7,276 nt of DNA from Magnetococcales bacterium (GTDB lineage: Bacteria > Pseudomonadota > Magnetococcia > Magnetococcales > JADFYX01): NCBI GenBank assembly GCA_015232795.1, contig JADFYX010000118.1, positions 1 through 7,276 of the forward strand, given 5' to 3'. Shown here piece after piece: positions 1 through 7,078 of the stretch (the first letter of the stretch is position 1; every line of letters starts with the position of its first letter). Made by a program: the position numbers and the translations under genes. The notes beneath the pieces are model-generated. The model made no database searches and had not been told where the DNA came from. It worked only from the letters and a program-made list of their open reading frames with translations.

Positions 1-2242
1 CTAGCAGTTTTGCTACCATTTTAGCTTTTGGTAGATTATTTTGTGCCAAATATATAGATAGTGTCTGTTTGAGACATTCATTTTCCAGAAGTTCAGATTT
101 TATCTGACCAAAACAGTCCAATGCTGTGTCAAGTTGCCCGGCAAGTTGGGCAAGATACCCCTGCATCAGCAGAACAAACTCTTCTCTTTGCTCCAAATTA
201 CTCTCTTTGATACCTGACAGGAAATTTGCCAGCTTTTCAGTTTGTTTATCAGAGAAATATTTTTTTGCCTTGCCTAAAATAGCCATTGGTGAAGCCAGAA
301 TATTTTTGCAATGAGCCTGATAATCGGTTTCTGTTTCGGCTAAAAGATCAGCAAATGATTGGGCAACAGTTTTAAGAGCATTTGCCTGTTTTTCGTGAAA
401 ATCTTCTATTGCCAACCCGTTACGGTCTAAAAACAGCAATACCCGACCGGGCTGGTTATCTTTTGTCCATTGGCTAATCATGGTTTTCATGTTGGGTCGA
501 GGCTTGGTCTCCTCAATCCGGCAACGCACCCTTTGCCGAGACTCATCAATAACCTTTAAAAGATCCTTCCCACTATCCCGATATATCTCATAATACCGCC
601 TGCCTGTCTCTTCTATCTCTTTGTCGCTCCAGTCATCTTGTCTGTTTGGTTTGCTTAATTTTAAAAGTTCGCCAACACTCCAACTTTTAACAAGCTTGGT
701 GATATCACCAAAATCGTTATCCAAGGATAGCTCAATATCATCCATAACCTTTTTATACTTATAATCTGGTGGATGACCTTTACGGCCAAACAGTTTATCG
801 TTACAAGAGATAGCCTCTTCTGCCAATTTTTTAATTTTTAACAATTTACCCCGTACAGTGTTTAACTCATCTTCCACCATTTTATAATAGTCGGGCCAAT
901 TATATGTTTCAGTCTGCTCTAATAGTTGGTTAACACTATCAATTGCAGGTTGGGGCAACGGCGTAACGGTAATAGAGTCCCACCCCATATGGTCAACATT
1001 ATTAATTTTCGCAGAAGCTTTGGAGGGGTTGATTACCTGACATTTTCTTTTTTCTAACTCAACATTCTGCCCGGCTAAATTACCCATTGCAGCAAGTGAA
1101 CTATAAAAATCCGGGCTGGTTTCTGCCTGCCAACCGCCATTGGTCTCAACAAACAGTTTTGACTGCTTGGCATAAGGGCCAGCTAAGGTCTCAGCACTCC
1201 CCTTGGCATGGGTAAAACCCTCTTTACTAAAACAGAGATCAATTCCGGTTATTATAATTTTAGAAAAACCCAACTCAAGGGCCACACCCAAAGCATAATG
1301 GGCAACGGTAATTCCAGGAAAAAGCATAAATGGTGGATTGTTTTTGGTATTCCAGGGAAATCTAGCACCTATATAGAAACTTTGCCCACGCCATTGTCCA
1401 ACCAATTGGGGGTTTAAATGGTACATATTGACCATAATACTCCGGTCATAAAAATCCAGCATCGCCTTTGATTGGTGAAATATTATGCTATAGGGATCAA
1501 TAGCAAACAAAAAATCCGGGACGATGTTCTCTCTTTTTAACTGGGTAGCAATCCGCGAGACAGCCAAAACAACAAGATTTTCCCTATTGGCTCTTATCCA
1601 GGCAAAAGATTCATCCAAAGATGGTCCACCAGCCATTAATATTGCTGAAAAAACAACAAAAACTCCATCAAGAGTAGATATGGGCATACGGTTTTCTGCT
1701 AAATTTTCCAGACTTTTAGCAAAAAATATCTGGGAACCAGTCTCCTGGACCATCTGCATGTGAAAAGTGGTAAGTGTTGCTTCTATGTTGCTGCCTAACT
1801 CAACATAGAGATCATGATAGCCATCAAAAACCGCAAGTGATTTTATTGACTTAAGCCTTGAGACATAAAAATAGTCCCGCATTGACAACTCTAAAGCCTT
1901 TTCAAACCAACTTTCATATGGCTCTACAAAAATATTATCCGGTAACTCAAGGGGAATAATCCCCTCCCTCTGCAACCGCGAAAGAGAACTTGCAATTTCA
2001 ACAAATAGATAACGGGAGTCGGAAGGAATATTTTTCTTTAACAACCAATTTAGCAGAAGACCGCAATCTGATCCGATAATTATATATAGAGTGCCATTAC
2101 TCTCCATGGCATCACCAAAATGACGGTGATAAAAGCTGTCAGAACCAGTCAGGGTAAAGGTCTCACCAATAACTGCTGGGAAATATCTCTCACCAAACTT
2201 ATTTTGCAGCATATGTCCTAAAAAATCTTTACTACTATCCAT
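1..2242 (-). CDS. Maf-family (DUF115 / MptE-like) glycosyltransferase, probable flagellin-glycosylation protein; 3' end outside the window
   Basis: An uninterrupted minus-strand frame of 747 codons that I translated by hand, with no stop before the left edge, so the C-terminus is missing. The ATG at 2242 is the first possible start, because an in-frame TGA lies at 2252-2254; its ribosome site is weak. Family signatures seen: a Rossmann-like N-terminal segment (YIIIGSDCG, residues 53-61), the hallmark GGPSLD at 205-210 after a hydrophobic strand, PDFLFAIDP ending at residue 250, and an ITGIDL...THAKG segment at 331-348 that matches the G-x-D-L...TH-x-x-G block of Maf proteins. Residues from about 480 onward are mainly helical and charged, and the last visible part (about 690-747, GYLAQLAGQLDTALDCF) is TPR-like. 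Known for the family: Maf proteins are cytoplasmic enzymes that add nonulosonic acids such as pseudaminic or legionaminic acid to flagellin. The gene diverges from two TPR-glycosyltransferase genes, which supports a glycosylation role. The acceptor and sugar are not shown by the sequence. Family assignment is firm; flagellin as substrate is inference. Confidence 0.87.
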   Translation of the reverse strand, partial: MDSSKDFLGHMLQNKFGERYFPAVIGETFTLTGSDSFYHRHFGDAMESNGTLYIIIGSDCGLLLNWLLKKNIPSDSRYLFVEIASSLSRLQREGIIPLELPDNIFVEPYESWFEKALELSMRDYFYVSRLKSIKSLAVFDGYHDLYVELGSNIEATLTTFHMQMVQETGSQIFFAKSLENLAENRMPISTLDGVFVVFSAILMAGGPSLDESFAWIRANRENLVVLAVSRIATQLKRENIVPDFLFAIDPYSIIFHQSKAMLDFYDRSIMVNMYHLNPQLVGQWRGQSFYIGARFPWNTKNNPPFMLFPGITVAHYALGVALELGFSKIIITGIDLCFSKEGFTHAKGSAETLAGPYAKQSKLFVETNGGWQAETSPDFYSSLAAMGNLAGQNVELEKRKCQVINPSKASAKINNVDHMGWDSITVTPLPQPAIDSVNQLLEQTETYNWPDYYKMVEDELNTVRGKLLKIKKLAEEAISCNDKLFGRKGHPPDYKYKKVMDDIELSLDNDFGDITKLVKSWSVGELLKLSKPNRQDDWSDKEIEETGRRYYEIYRDSGKDLLKVIDESRQRVRCRIEETKPRPNMKTMISQWTKDNQPGRVLLFLDRNGLAIEDFHEKQANALKTVAQSFADLLAETETDYQAHCKNILASPMAILGKAKKYFSDKQTEKLANFLSGIKESNLEQREEFVLLMQGYLAQLAGQLDTALDCFGQIKSELLENECLKQTLSIYLAQNNLPKAKMVAKLL

Positions 2243-2308
2243 TGATTTGTCTCATATATCGTTATGTATGGGTTGTTTTTTATAATGATGTAGCCTATCT
2301 TCAAACAT

Positions 2309-2338
2309 ATTATTGAACGTCACATTTTTTTATATCAA
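2309..2338 (-). promoter_or_regulatory. Candidate sigma-70-type promoter for the Maf gene
   Basis: Read on the minus strand, TTGATA (2333-2338) is followed after 18 nt by AATAAT (2309-2314), about 66 nt upstream of the Maf start codon. Both hexamers are near consensus, but the region is very AT-rich and chance matches are likely. On the plus strand a perfect TATAAT occurs at 2281-2286 without a convincing -35 partner; it could serve the TPR genes, but I do not call it. Confidence 0.25.
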
Positions 2339-2391
2339 CCTAGAAACAAAAAAGCGGCCACTGCCTGCTTACAAACTATCGTTTCTAGGTT
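2337..2391. repeat. Perfect 11-bp inverted repeat with nested stem in the divergent intergenic region
   Basis: AACCTAGAAAC at 2337-2347 is exactly complementary to GTTTCTAGGTT at 2381-2391, with a 33-nt spacer. Inside the spacer a second stem can form: AAGCGGC (2352-2358) against GCC-T-GCTT (2363-2370, one bulged T), closing a 4-nt CACT loop. The element ends 26 nt before the start of the first TPR gene and would lie in its 5' untranslated RNA if transcription begins upstream. It has no T-run right after the outer arm, so it is not a standard intrinsic terminator. It could be a leader RNA structure, an operator-like palindrome, or a remnant of a small mobile repeat. The structure is seen directly; the role is unknown. 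Confidence 0.6.
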
Positions 2392-2417
2392 TAACCGTAA
2401 GTCTGTGAAATGCCGTT

Positions 2418-3896
2418 ATGTCGAGTGATGCTACAAATAACATGCAAAAACAGCTTGATAAAATAGCTATCCTGCAAAAATGTGGTCAGGATGAGGAAGC
2501 TATTAACCAGCTAAACACTATTATTACGCAATTTTCAGGCCATCCACACCCCTACTTTCTTCTTGGTATCTCTCTTTTTAACTTAGAAAAATATAGCGAG
2601 GCCATAGATTTAATTAGCCGAGCTATTGCAATTAACCCAAAAATAGCCGAATACCACACCTATTTAGGTATAGCTCTCTGTAAAGTGGGAAAAAAAGCCC
2701 TTGCCAAAGTACGTTTTAAAGCTGCTATTGAGCTTGACTCCAGACAAACAGATGCCGCTTTTCATTTGGGTGATATTTTAATTGATGACGGCAACCCCAA
2801 GGATGCCGTTGAAATTTTGCAAAAAGCGGTGAAGATTAAACCAGATTTTGTTGAAATGTGGAATAATCTGGGACTGTGCCATAAAGCTCTTAAACAGCTA
2901 CAACTTGCCAAAGAGTGTTTCCAAAAGGCCATTGAGCTAAATAACGACCATGCAGATTCTCACATCAATCTGGCTATGACTCTCTTGATTATGGGGGAAT
3001 ATAGCAGAGGGTGGCAGGAGTATGAATGGCGTTTTAAAAGGGATAGCTCCCCTCTTTGTTGCCCACCCCCAGACGGTATTGCAATTTGGCGCGGAGAGCC
3101 ACTGGCAGATAAAAATCTAGTAATAATTTGTGAACAGGGTTTTGGCGACTCTCTACAATTTGTACGTTATATTCCAATACTTAAAAAGAAATGTGCTAAA
3201 CTACTCCTTATAACACAAAACAATTTGATCCCGCTTTTGCAGGCTATGCCAGAGGTGGATCTTATTACCAACCAAAACGAAAATCTGGGCCATATCGATT
3301 ATTACTGCCCACTATTATCAATACCCCATATTTTAAATACCACTCTAGACTCTATTCCCAAAACAACACCTTATATTAACCCAATCCCAGATTTAAGCAG
3401 CCAGTTGCAGAAAAAAATTGGCCAAAATGGTTTAAAGGTAGGTTTGGTCTGGGAGGGTAAACCGCTTTTTCAAAATGACCCTTTACGACGACGCTCTACC
3501 ACCCTACAAGATTTTGCTCCATTGACTAGTGTTGCAAATATAAAATTTTTCAGCTTGCAAAAAGGTCCACCAGCCCAACAGCTAGAGACTCCACCCCAAA
3601 ATATGGATATTGTCGATTTTGACCCACAAATTTTTAATTTTGCCGATACCGCAGCTATTATTGTAAATTTAGATCTTGTAATCACTATTGATACCGCCAC
3701 AGCCCATTTAAGTGGCGCTATGGGAAAAGCGACATGGATTCTTCTCCCCTTTTCTCCCGATTGGAGATGGGGATTGGAGAGTGACAAAACCCCTTGGTAT
3801 CCCAACTCTTTAATGTTCAGACAGAGCCAACCCAACCAGTGGCAAGAACCTATTTTACAGATGGTTTCCCTTCTTAAGAAATGGCCAATAATATGA
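2418..3896 (+). CDS. TPR-repeat protein with C-terminal GT9-like glycosyltransferase domain (first of pair)
   Basis: 492 residues. The first half holds about five TPR units of 34 residues (about 44-77, 78-111, 112-145, 146-179, and a last one ending near 207), with typical patterns such as YSEAIDLISRAIAINP; a degenerate unit may precede them. After the WQEYEWRFK junction (199-207) comes a two-lobed glycosyltransferase-like domain: EQGFGDSLQFVRY (239-251), VGLVWEGKP (341-349), FFSLQKG (377-383), FADTAA (408-413), LVITIDTATAHLSGA (420-434) and a PWYPN block (459-463). This architecture is common in proteobacterial 'TPR protein' genes whose C-terminal half resembles heptosyltransferases (GT9). 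Activity is inferred, and the donor and acceptor are unknown. The ATG at 2418 has no good Shine-Dalgarno site; an in-frame ATG at 2442 is an alternative. The gene is followed by an overlapping paralogue and is transcribed away from the Maf gene, suggesting a shared protein-glycosylation task. No signal peptide or membrane segment is seen, so it is probably cytoplasmic. Confidence 0.88.
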   Translation: MSSDATNNMQKQLDKIAILQKCGQDEEAINQLNTIITQFSGHPHPYFLLGISLFNLEKYSEAIDLISRAIAINPKIAEYHTYLGIALCKVGKKALAKVRFKAAIELDSRQTDAAFHLGDILIDDGNPKDAVEILQKAVKIKPDFVEMWNNLGLCHKALKQLQLAKECFQKAIELNNDHADSHINLAMTLLIMGEYSRGWQEYEWRFKRDSSPLCCPPPDGIAIWRGEPLADKNLVIICEQGFGDSLQFVRYIPILKKKCAKLLLITQNNLIPLLQAMPEVDLITNQNENLGHIDYYCPLLSIPHILNTTLDSIPKTTPYINPIPDLSSQLQKKIGQNGLKVGLVWEGKPLFQNDPLRRRSTTLQDFAPLTSVANIKFFSLQKGPPAQQLETPPQNMDIVDFDPQIFNFADTAAIIVNLDLVITIDTATAHLSGAMGKATWILLPFSPDWRWGLESDKTPWYPNSLMFRQSQPNQWQEPILQMVSLLKKWPII

Positions 3897-5389
3897 CCAA
3901 TAAAGTTACAAACACCCAAACAAACGATCAACTCATACAACAGGCCAACGCCCATTATGCCGATGGAAATTATGCAGCAGCGGGTAAGGTGGCCAATACA
4001 GTATATGAAAACGATCCTAACAATCCCGATGGACTGTTTATTTTGGGGATGGTTGCCTTTAAACTTGGCAACCATAAAATGGCAATTCAACTGATAGAGG
4101 GCTCTTTAACTTTAAGGCCAAAACAAGCCAACGTTTTGTTTCATCTTGCAACGGTTTTACAAAACAACAATCAAATTGAAGATGCCGAAATTCGTCTGGC
4201 TCAAGCACTTAAAATAAACCCTTATATGGTAGAGGCCCATATTAATTTGGGTAATATTTGTTTTGGCAATAACAATCCATCAATGGCCCTTAACCACTAT
4301 GCTGCTGCTCTTAAGTCAGATAAAGACAACAGCATGGCCCACTATAATATTGGCGTAATAGCACAGAAATATGGTGATCAAATTTTGGCGTTATCACATC
4401 TCCAAAAAGCTTTGATTCAAGCCCCAGATTCTGCTCCTGTACACATGGCAATTGCTTTTTCTCTTTTAATTACAGAACAATTCAAACAGGGTTGGCAAGA
4501 GTATGAATGGCGGTGGAAGCTCCCGACAAACACCCCAAGAATATGCCCTATTCCCCGTTGGGAGGGAGAAGAGCTAGAGGGCGGCAAACGGCTTTATCTT
4601 TATACGGAACAGGGGTTTGGTGATGCTATAATGTGCGCCAGATATATCCAATGGGTGCAGGAGAGTGGTGCTTATGTGATTTTAGAGTGTAAACCAGAAC
4701 TTTTGCTTCTTTTTCAAGAGTCCAATATTGCCGATATGGTAGTAGCCCGCGAAAAAGATGATGAGACACCACCAAATTTTAAATATGACTATCACATACC
4801 GTTAATGAGTCTGCCATCTCTGTTTACCAACTCTTTGGCGACAATTCCTAAAAATGTCCCTTACTTAAAACCCAAACCAAGTGATGCAACTCAATGGCGA
4901 CTTAGACTACGAACAGGGAAGGAGTTAAACGTTGGGATATGCTGGTCAGGAAATCCCACAGCAAAAGCAAACCAAGGCCGGGCTTGTACCTTTGACGATA
5001 TGCTCCCTATCACAAAAGTCCCAGGAGTGCGATTTTACAGTCTGCAAAAAGGAACACCGGCAAGAGAGTTGCAAACAGCCCAAAACGAGCAGGTAGTAGT
5101 TGACCTAGACCCAGTATTAACCGACTTTGCTCAGACAGCGGCCTGTCTTTGCAACTTAGACCTACTAATATCCACAGACACCGCCGTTGTTCACCTAGCC
5201 GGAGCCATAAATACCAAATGTTGGGTTATGCTTCACACTGCATCAGAGTGGCGTTGGCTAGCAAATAGAAACGACAGCCCCTGGTATCCCAATACAACCC
5301 TATTCCGCCAAACCTCACCAGATCATTGGGAAACGGTAGTATCTCAAGTGTGTCTGGAGTTGCAAAAAATGGTAGAAGAAAATCAATAG
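3881..5389 (+). CDS. TPR-repeat protein with C-terminal GT9-like glycosyltransferase domain (second of pair)
   Basis: 502 residues, a paralogue of the preceding protein with the same order of parts. About five TPR units span residues 16-210, followed by the junction WQEYEWRWK (205-213). The glycosyltransferase-like domain has EQGFGDA (243-249), VGICWSGNP (351-359), FYSLQKG (385-391), TDFAQTAACLCNLDLLISTDTAVVHLAGA (split over 414-442) and SPWYPN (466-471). The longest start, 3881, overlaps the upstream gene by 16 nt. A second in-frame ATG at 3893 overlaps the upstream TGA as ATGA, the usual sign of translational coupling, and may be the true start; neither has a clear ribosome site at ideal spacing. 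Either way the two genes are almost certainly one operon. The proteins are well diverged outside the motifs, so the duplication is old. Glycosyl transfer is inferred from fold and motifs only; the sugar and target are unknown. The gene ends 263 nt from the convergent rplQ. Confidence 0.88.
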   Translation: MANNMTNKVTNTQTNDQLIQQANAHYADGNYAAAGKVANTVYENDPNNPDGLFILGMVAFKLGNHKMAIQLIEGSLTLRPKQANVLFHLATVLQNNNQIEDAEIRLAQALKINPYMVEAHINLGNICFGNNNPSMALNHYAAALKSDKDNSMAHYNIGVIAQKYGDQILALSHLQKALIQAPDSAPVHMAIAFSLLITEQFKQGWQEYEWRWKLPTNTPRICPIPRWEGEELEGGKRLYLYTEQGFGDAIMCARYIQWVQESGAYVILECKPELLLLFQESNIADMVVAREKDDETPPNFKYDYHIPLMSLPSLFTNSLATIPKNVPYLKPKPSDATQWRLRLRTGKELNVGICWSGNPTAKANQGRACTFDDMLPITKVPGVRFYSLQKGTPARELQTAQNEQVVVDLDPVLTDFAQTAACLCNLDLLISTDTAVVHLAGAINTKCWVMLHTASEWRWLANRNDSPWYPNTTLFRQTSPDHWETVVSQVCLELQKMVEENQ

Positions 5390-5458
5390 GCTACAAATTG
5401 CACAAGCCAAAAAAGCTTATATTTTTATGGGTCAAGGGAGATTATCTCCCTTGTGGGT

Positions 5459-5490
5459 TTGGGCAAGCCCAAGGTTTTGTTTTTGCTTTT
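5459..5490 (+). terminator. Possible intrinsic terminator after the TPR-glycosyltransferase operon (hairpin 2)
   Basis: A short stem TTGGG/CCCAA (5459-5463 with 5468-5472) is followed by GG and a T-rich stretch at 5475-5490 interrupted by G and GC. The stem is short for an intrinsic terminator, but the stronger 9-bp hairpin just upstream (5433-5453) could assist. It lies 70 nt after the second TPR gene in the right orientation. Confidence 0.4.
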
Positions 5491-5511
5491 AATTTCTAAA
5501 AGCGATGGGGT

Positions 5512-5547
5512 TTGGGGGGCTGCAAGCCCTCCCAAGGTTTTCTCTTT
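5512..5547 (+). terminator. Probable intrinsic terminator after the TPR-glycosyltransferase operon (hairpin 3)
   Basis: A strong GC-rich stem of 10 pairs with one bulged T (5512-5521 with 5525-5535) and a 3-nt loop is followed by GG and TTTTCTCTTT at 5538-5547. The orientation suits transcripts from the plus-strand genes. It may also be one copy of the repeated hairpin family described at 5428-5547. Confidence 0.5.
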
Positions 5548-5592
5548 AAGATCTGTATAAATTTAGTTTGAATCCACTAAACAATTTTAACC

Positions 5593-5631
5593 AAAAAAAA
5601 GACCACCGATAAACAGTGGTCTTTTTTTTTT
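5593..5631. terminator. Bidirectional intrinsic terminator between the convergent operons
   Basis: GACCAC (5601-5606) pairs with GTGGTC (5616-5621) around a 9-nt loop. The stem is flanked by eight A (5593-5600) and ten T (5622-5631), which extend the pairing and give a U-tract in both directions. On the minus strand it lies 22 nt after the rplQ stop codon and should end the rpsD-rpoA-rplQ transcript; on the plus strand it is a backstop for the TPR operon. Confidence 0.88.
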
Positions 5632-5652
5632 AAAATTTCAAAGCTAAAAAAA

Positions 5653-6018
5653 CTATTCAGCTTGACGCTCTACCAACTCAATAAAAGATAGTTGGGCAGC
5701 ATCTCCATAGCGGAAGCGTGTTTTCAGTACTCTGGTGTAGCCACCAGCTCTTTCACGATTGCGCTCGGCAATGTCTGTGAATAGCTTGTGAACCACCTCT
5801 GTGCTTTTTAAAACACTCAACGCTTGTCTCCGGGCATGGAGATCACCACGTTTTCCAAGAGTAACCATCTTATCTGCCATACTTCTTAGCTCTTTAGCTT
5901 TAACAAGTGTGGTTTCAATTCGCTCATGGAGGAAAAGGCTGTTGAGCATGTTGGAGAACATAGCCTTTCTATGGCTACTGTTGCGACCAAATTTTCGTCC
6001 GATTCTACGATGTCTCAT
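5653..6018 (-). CDS. rplQ: 50S ribosomal protein L17
   Basis: 121 residues, the usual length for bacterial L17, which binds 23S rRNA near the exit-tunnel side of the large subunit. The N-terminus MRHRRIGRKFGRNSSHRKAM is diagnostic (RH...G....R.SSHR.AM), followed by LVKAKELR (about 38-45) and the conserved AGGYTRVLKTRFRYGD segment (about 91-106) and a FIELVERQ ending. The ATG at 6018 has an AGAGG ribosome site about 9 nt upstream; the ATG at 6025 is in another frame. The gene begins 15 nt after the rpoA stop codon and is the last gene of the operon, with a terminator immediately downstream. Intact and ordinary. Confidence 0.98.
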   Translation of the reverse strand: MRHRRIGRKFGRNSSHRKAMFSNMLNSLFLHERIETTLVKAKELRSMADKMVTLGKRGDLHARRQALSVLKSTEVVHKLFTDIAERNRERAGGYTRVLKTRFRYGDAAQLSFIELVERQAE

Positions 6019-6033
6019 GAGACATTTCCTCTC

Positions 6034-7053
6034 TTAAAAATTTTCTTCTTCAAACTGTTTAGCCAGTTCTTCGATATTTTCTGGTGGCCAGCCGTCTAGC
6101 TGGGTACCTAAATTCAGTGCCATTTCGTCTAAAACTTCTTTGATTTCATTCAAAGATTTTCGGCCAAAATTTGGTGTTTTCAGCATCTCAGCTTCTGTTT
6201 TCAAGACAAGATCGCCAATATAGACAATATCATCATTTTTCAAACAGTTTGCTGAACGCACTGATAACTCAAGCTCATCAACCTTACGGAAAAGATGGGA
6301 GTTCCATTTTGGACCCTCTTCATCTTCTTTGCTTTTCTGCATTGGAATATCATCAAAATTGATAAACAGACTTAATTGATCTTGCAGAATTTTAGCAGAA
6401 TAGGCCAAAGCATCTTCAGGAGTGACAACTCCGTTGGTCTCAATGTTCATTATGAGCTTATCGTGATCGGTCTGCTGACCAACACGGGCATCTTCTACTT
6501 TATAAGAGACCTTACGAACCGGGTTAAAACTACAATCAATAGGAATAACACCGATGGTTACTGGCTCGTCATCCACACTCTGAACAGCACGCACATAACC
6601 TTTGCCAACAGCAACTGTCATGATCATATCAAGAGTACCACCTTTGTTAAGCGTGGCGATATGATGATCTGGATTCATGATTTCAATGTCATGGCCAGGA
6701 TCAATCATTCCAGCAGTGATAGCACCCTCTTTATCAGTCCTTAAGGTGATGGTTCTATTCTCATCGGTGTTGACCTTTAGAGCCAAACCTTTAAGATTGA
6801 GAATAATATCTGTAACATCCTCCAACACTCCTGGTACACTGGAGAACTCATGGAGAACACCTTCAATTTGCACTGAAGAAACAGCGGCACCTTGCAAAGA
6901 AGAGAGAAGAATTCTTCGCAGTGCATTTCCCAAGGTTACGCCAAAACCTCTCTCAAGGGGTTCGGCAACAAGAGTCGCTTGCTGTGTGGGATTTTCTCCA
7001 CTTTCAAGTTCTATCTTTTCAGGCTTAATTAACTCTGTCCAATTTCTGTACAT
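6034..7053 (-). CDS. rpoA: DNA-directed RNA polymerase subunit alpha
   Basis: 339 residues, full length for the family. Alpha dimerises to start assembly of core RNA polymerase, and its C-terminal domain contacts UP-element DNA and activators. The N-terminal domain shows EPLERGFGVTLGNALRRILLSS (31-52 in two pieces, GNALRR being the beta-contact region) and the dimerisation motifs VLHEFSSVPGV (66-76); 'KVSYKVEDARVGQQTD' follows at 181-196. A variable linker (about 236-252, rich in K, E and D) joins the C-terminal domain, where LSVRSANCLKNDD (263-275) carries Arg266, the counterpart of the DNA-contacting Arg265 of E. coli, and TPNFGRKSLNEIKEVL (293-308) follows. A clear AGGAG site (complement of 7061-7065) lies 7 nt before the ATG. 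It starts 25 nt after rpsD. Overall wording is closest to alphaproteobacterial RpoA as I remember it. Confidence 0.99.
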   Translation of the reverse strand: MYRNWTELIKPEKIELESGENPTQQATLVAEPLERGFGVTLGNALRRILLSSLQGAAVSSVQIEGVLHEFSSVPGVLEDVTDIILNLKGLALKVNTDENRTITLRTDKEGAITAGMIDPGHDIEIMNPDHHIATLNKGGTLDMIMTVAVGKGYVRAVQSVDDEPVTIGVIPIDCSFNPVRKVSYKVEDARVGQQTDHDKLIMNIETNGVVTPEDALAYSAKILQDQLSLFINFDDIPMQKSKEDEEGPKWNSHLFRKVDELELSVRSANCLKNDDIVYIGDLVLKTEAEMLKTPNFGRKSLNEIKEVLDEMALNLGTQLDGWPPENIEELAKQFEEENF

Positions 7054-7078
7054 CCGCGCTCTCCTATCCTAGATTCTC

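Larger units (their letters stand above)
5428..5547. repeat. Cluster of three related GC-rich hairpin units in the convergent intergenic region
   Basis: Three hairpins, each preceded by TGGGT or TGGGGT: unit 1 at 5428-5453 (stem CAAGGGAGA/TCTCCCTTG, 3-nt loop TTA), unit 2 at 5454-5472 (stem TTGGG/CCCAA, loop CAAG), unit 3 at 5506-5535 (stem TTGGG+GGGCT against AGCCC-T-CCCAA, loop GCA, one bulged T). Units 2 and 3 are both followed by GGTTTT and a T-rich run. The shared core GGGTTTGGG...CCCAAGGTTTT suggests repeated copies of one element rather than independent terminators. The layout reminds me of dispersed intergenic hairpin repeats in alphaproteobacterial and magnetotactic genomes, but this was not checked. 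The G-rich units contrast with the AT-rich flanks. Confidence 0.6.

Noticed and set aside
126..1763. Three short plus-strand open frames (126-314, 1208-1417, 1524-1763)
   Set aside because: All lie antisense within the continuous Maf coding frame and have no motif or convincing ribosome site.
2281..2286. Perfect TATAAT on the plus strand as a promoter for the TPR-GT operon
   Set aside because: No acceptable -35 hexamer lies 16-18 nt upstream and the region is AT-rich, so chance occurrence is likely; left as a remark only.
2312..2336. Plus-strand TTGAAC (2313-2318) with TATATC (2331-2336) as a promoter
   Set aside because: The spacer is only 12 nt, too short for a sigma-70 promoter.
3470..4090. 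206-codon minus-strand open frame across the end of the first and start of the second TPR-GT gene
   Set aside because: It lies antisense to two proteins with clear family motifs, its translation is cysteine- and isoleucine-rich without recognisable domains, and it has no supporting context.
5428..5547. CRISPR array or integron attC site for the repeated hairpins
   Set aside because: Repeat units differ in stem sequence and spacing, there are no uniform spacers, and no integrase or cas gene is nearby.
5801..6037. 78-codon plus-strand open frame over rplQ
   Set aside because: Antisense shadow of rplQ; its leucine- and arginine-rich translation is a by-product of the L17 codons.
6376..7072. 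Two plus-strand open frames (6376-6744 and 6677-7072) over rpoA
   Set aside because: Both are antisense to the unmistakable, full-length rpoA; the translations show no family features.
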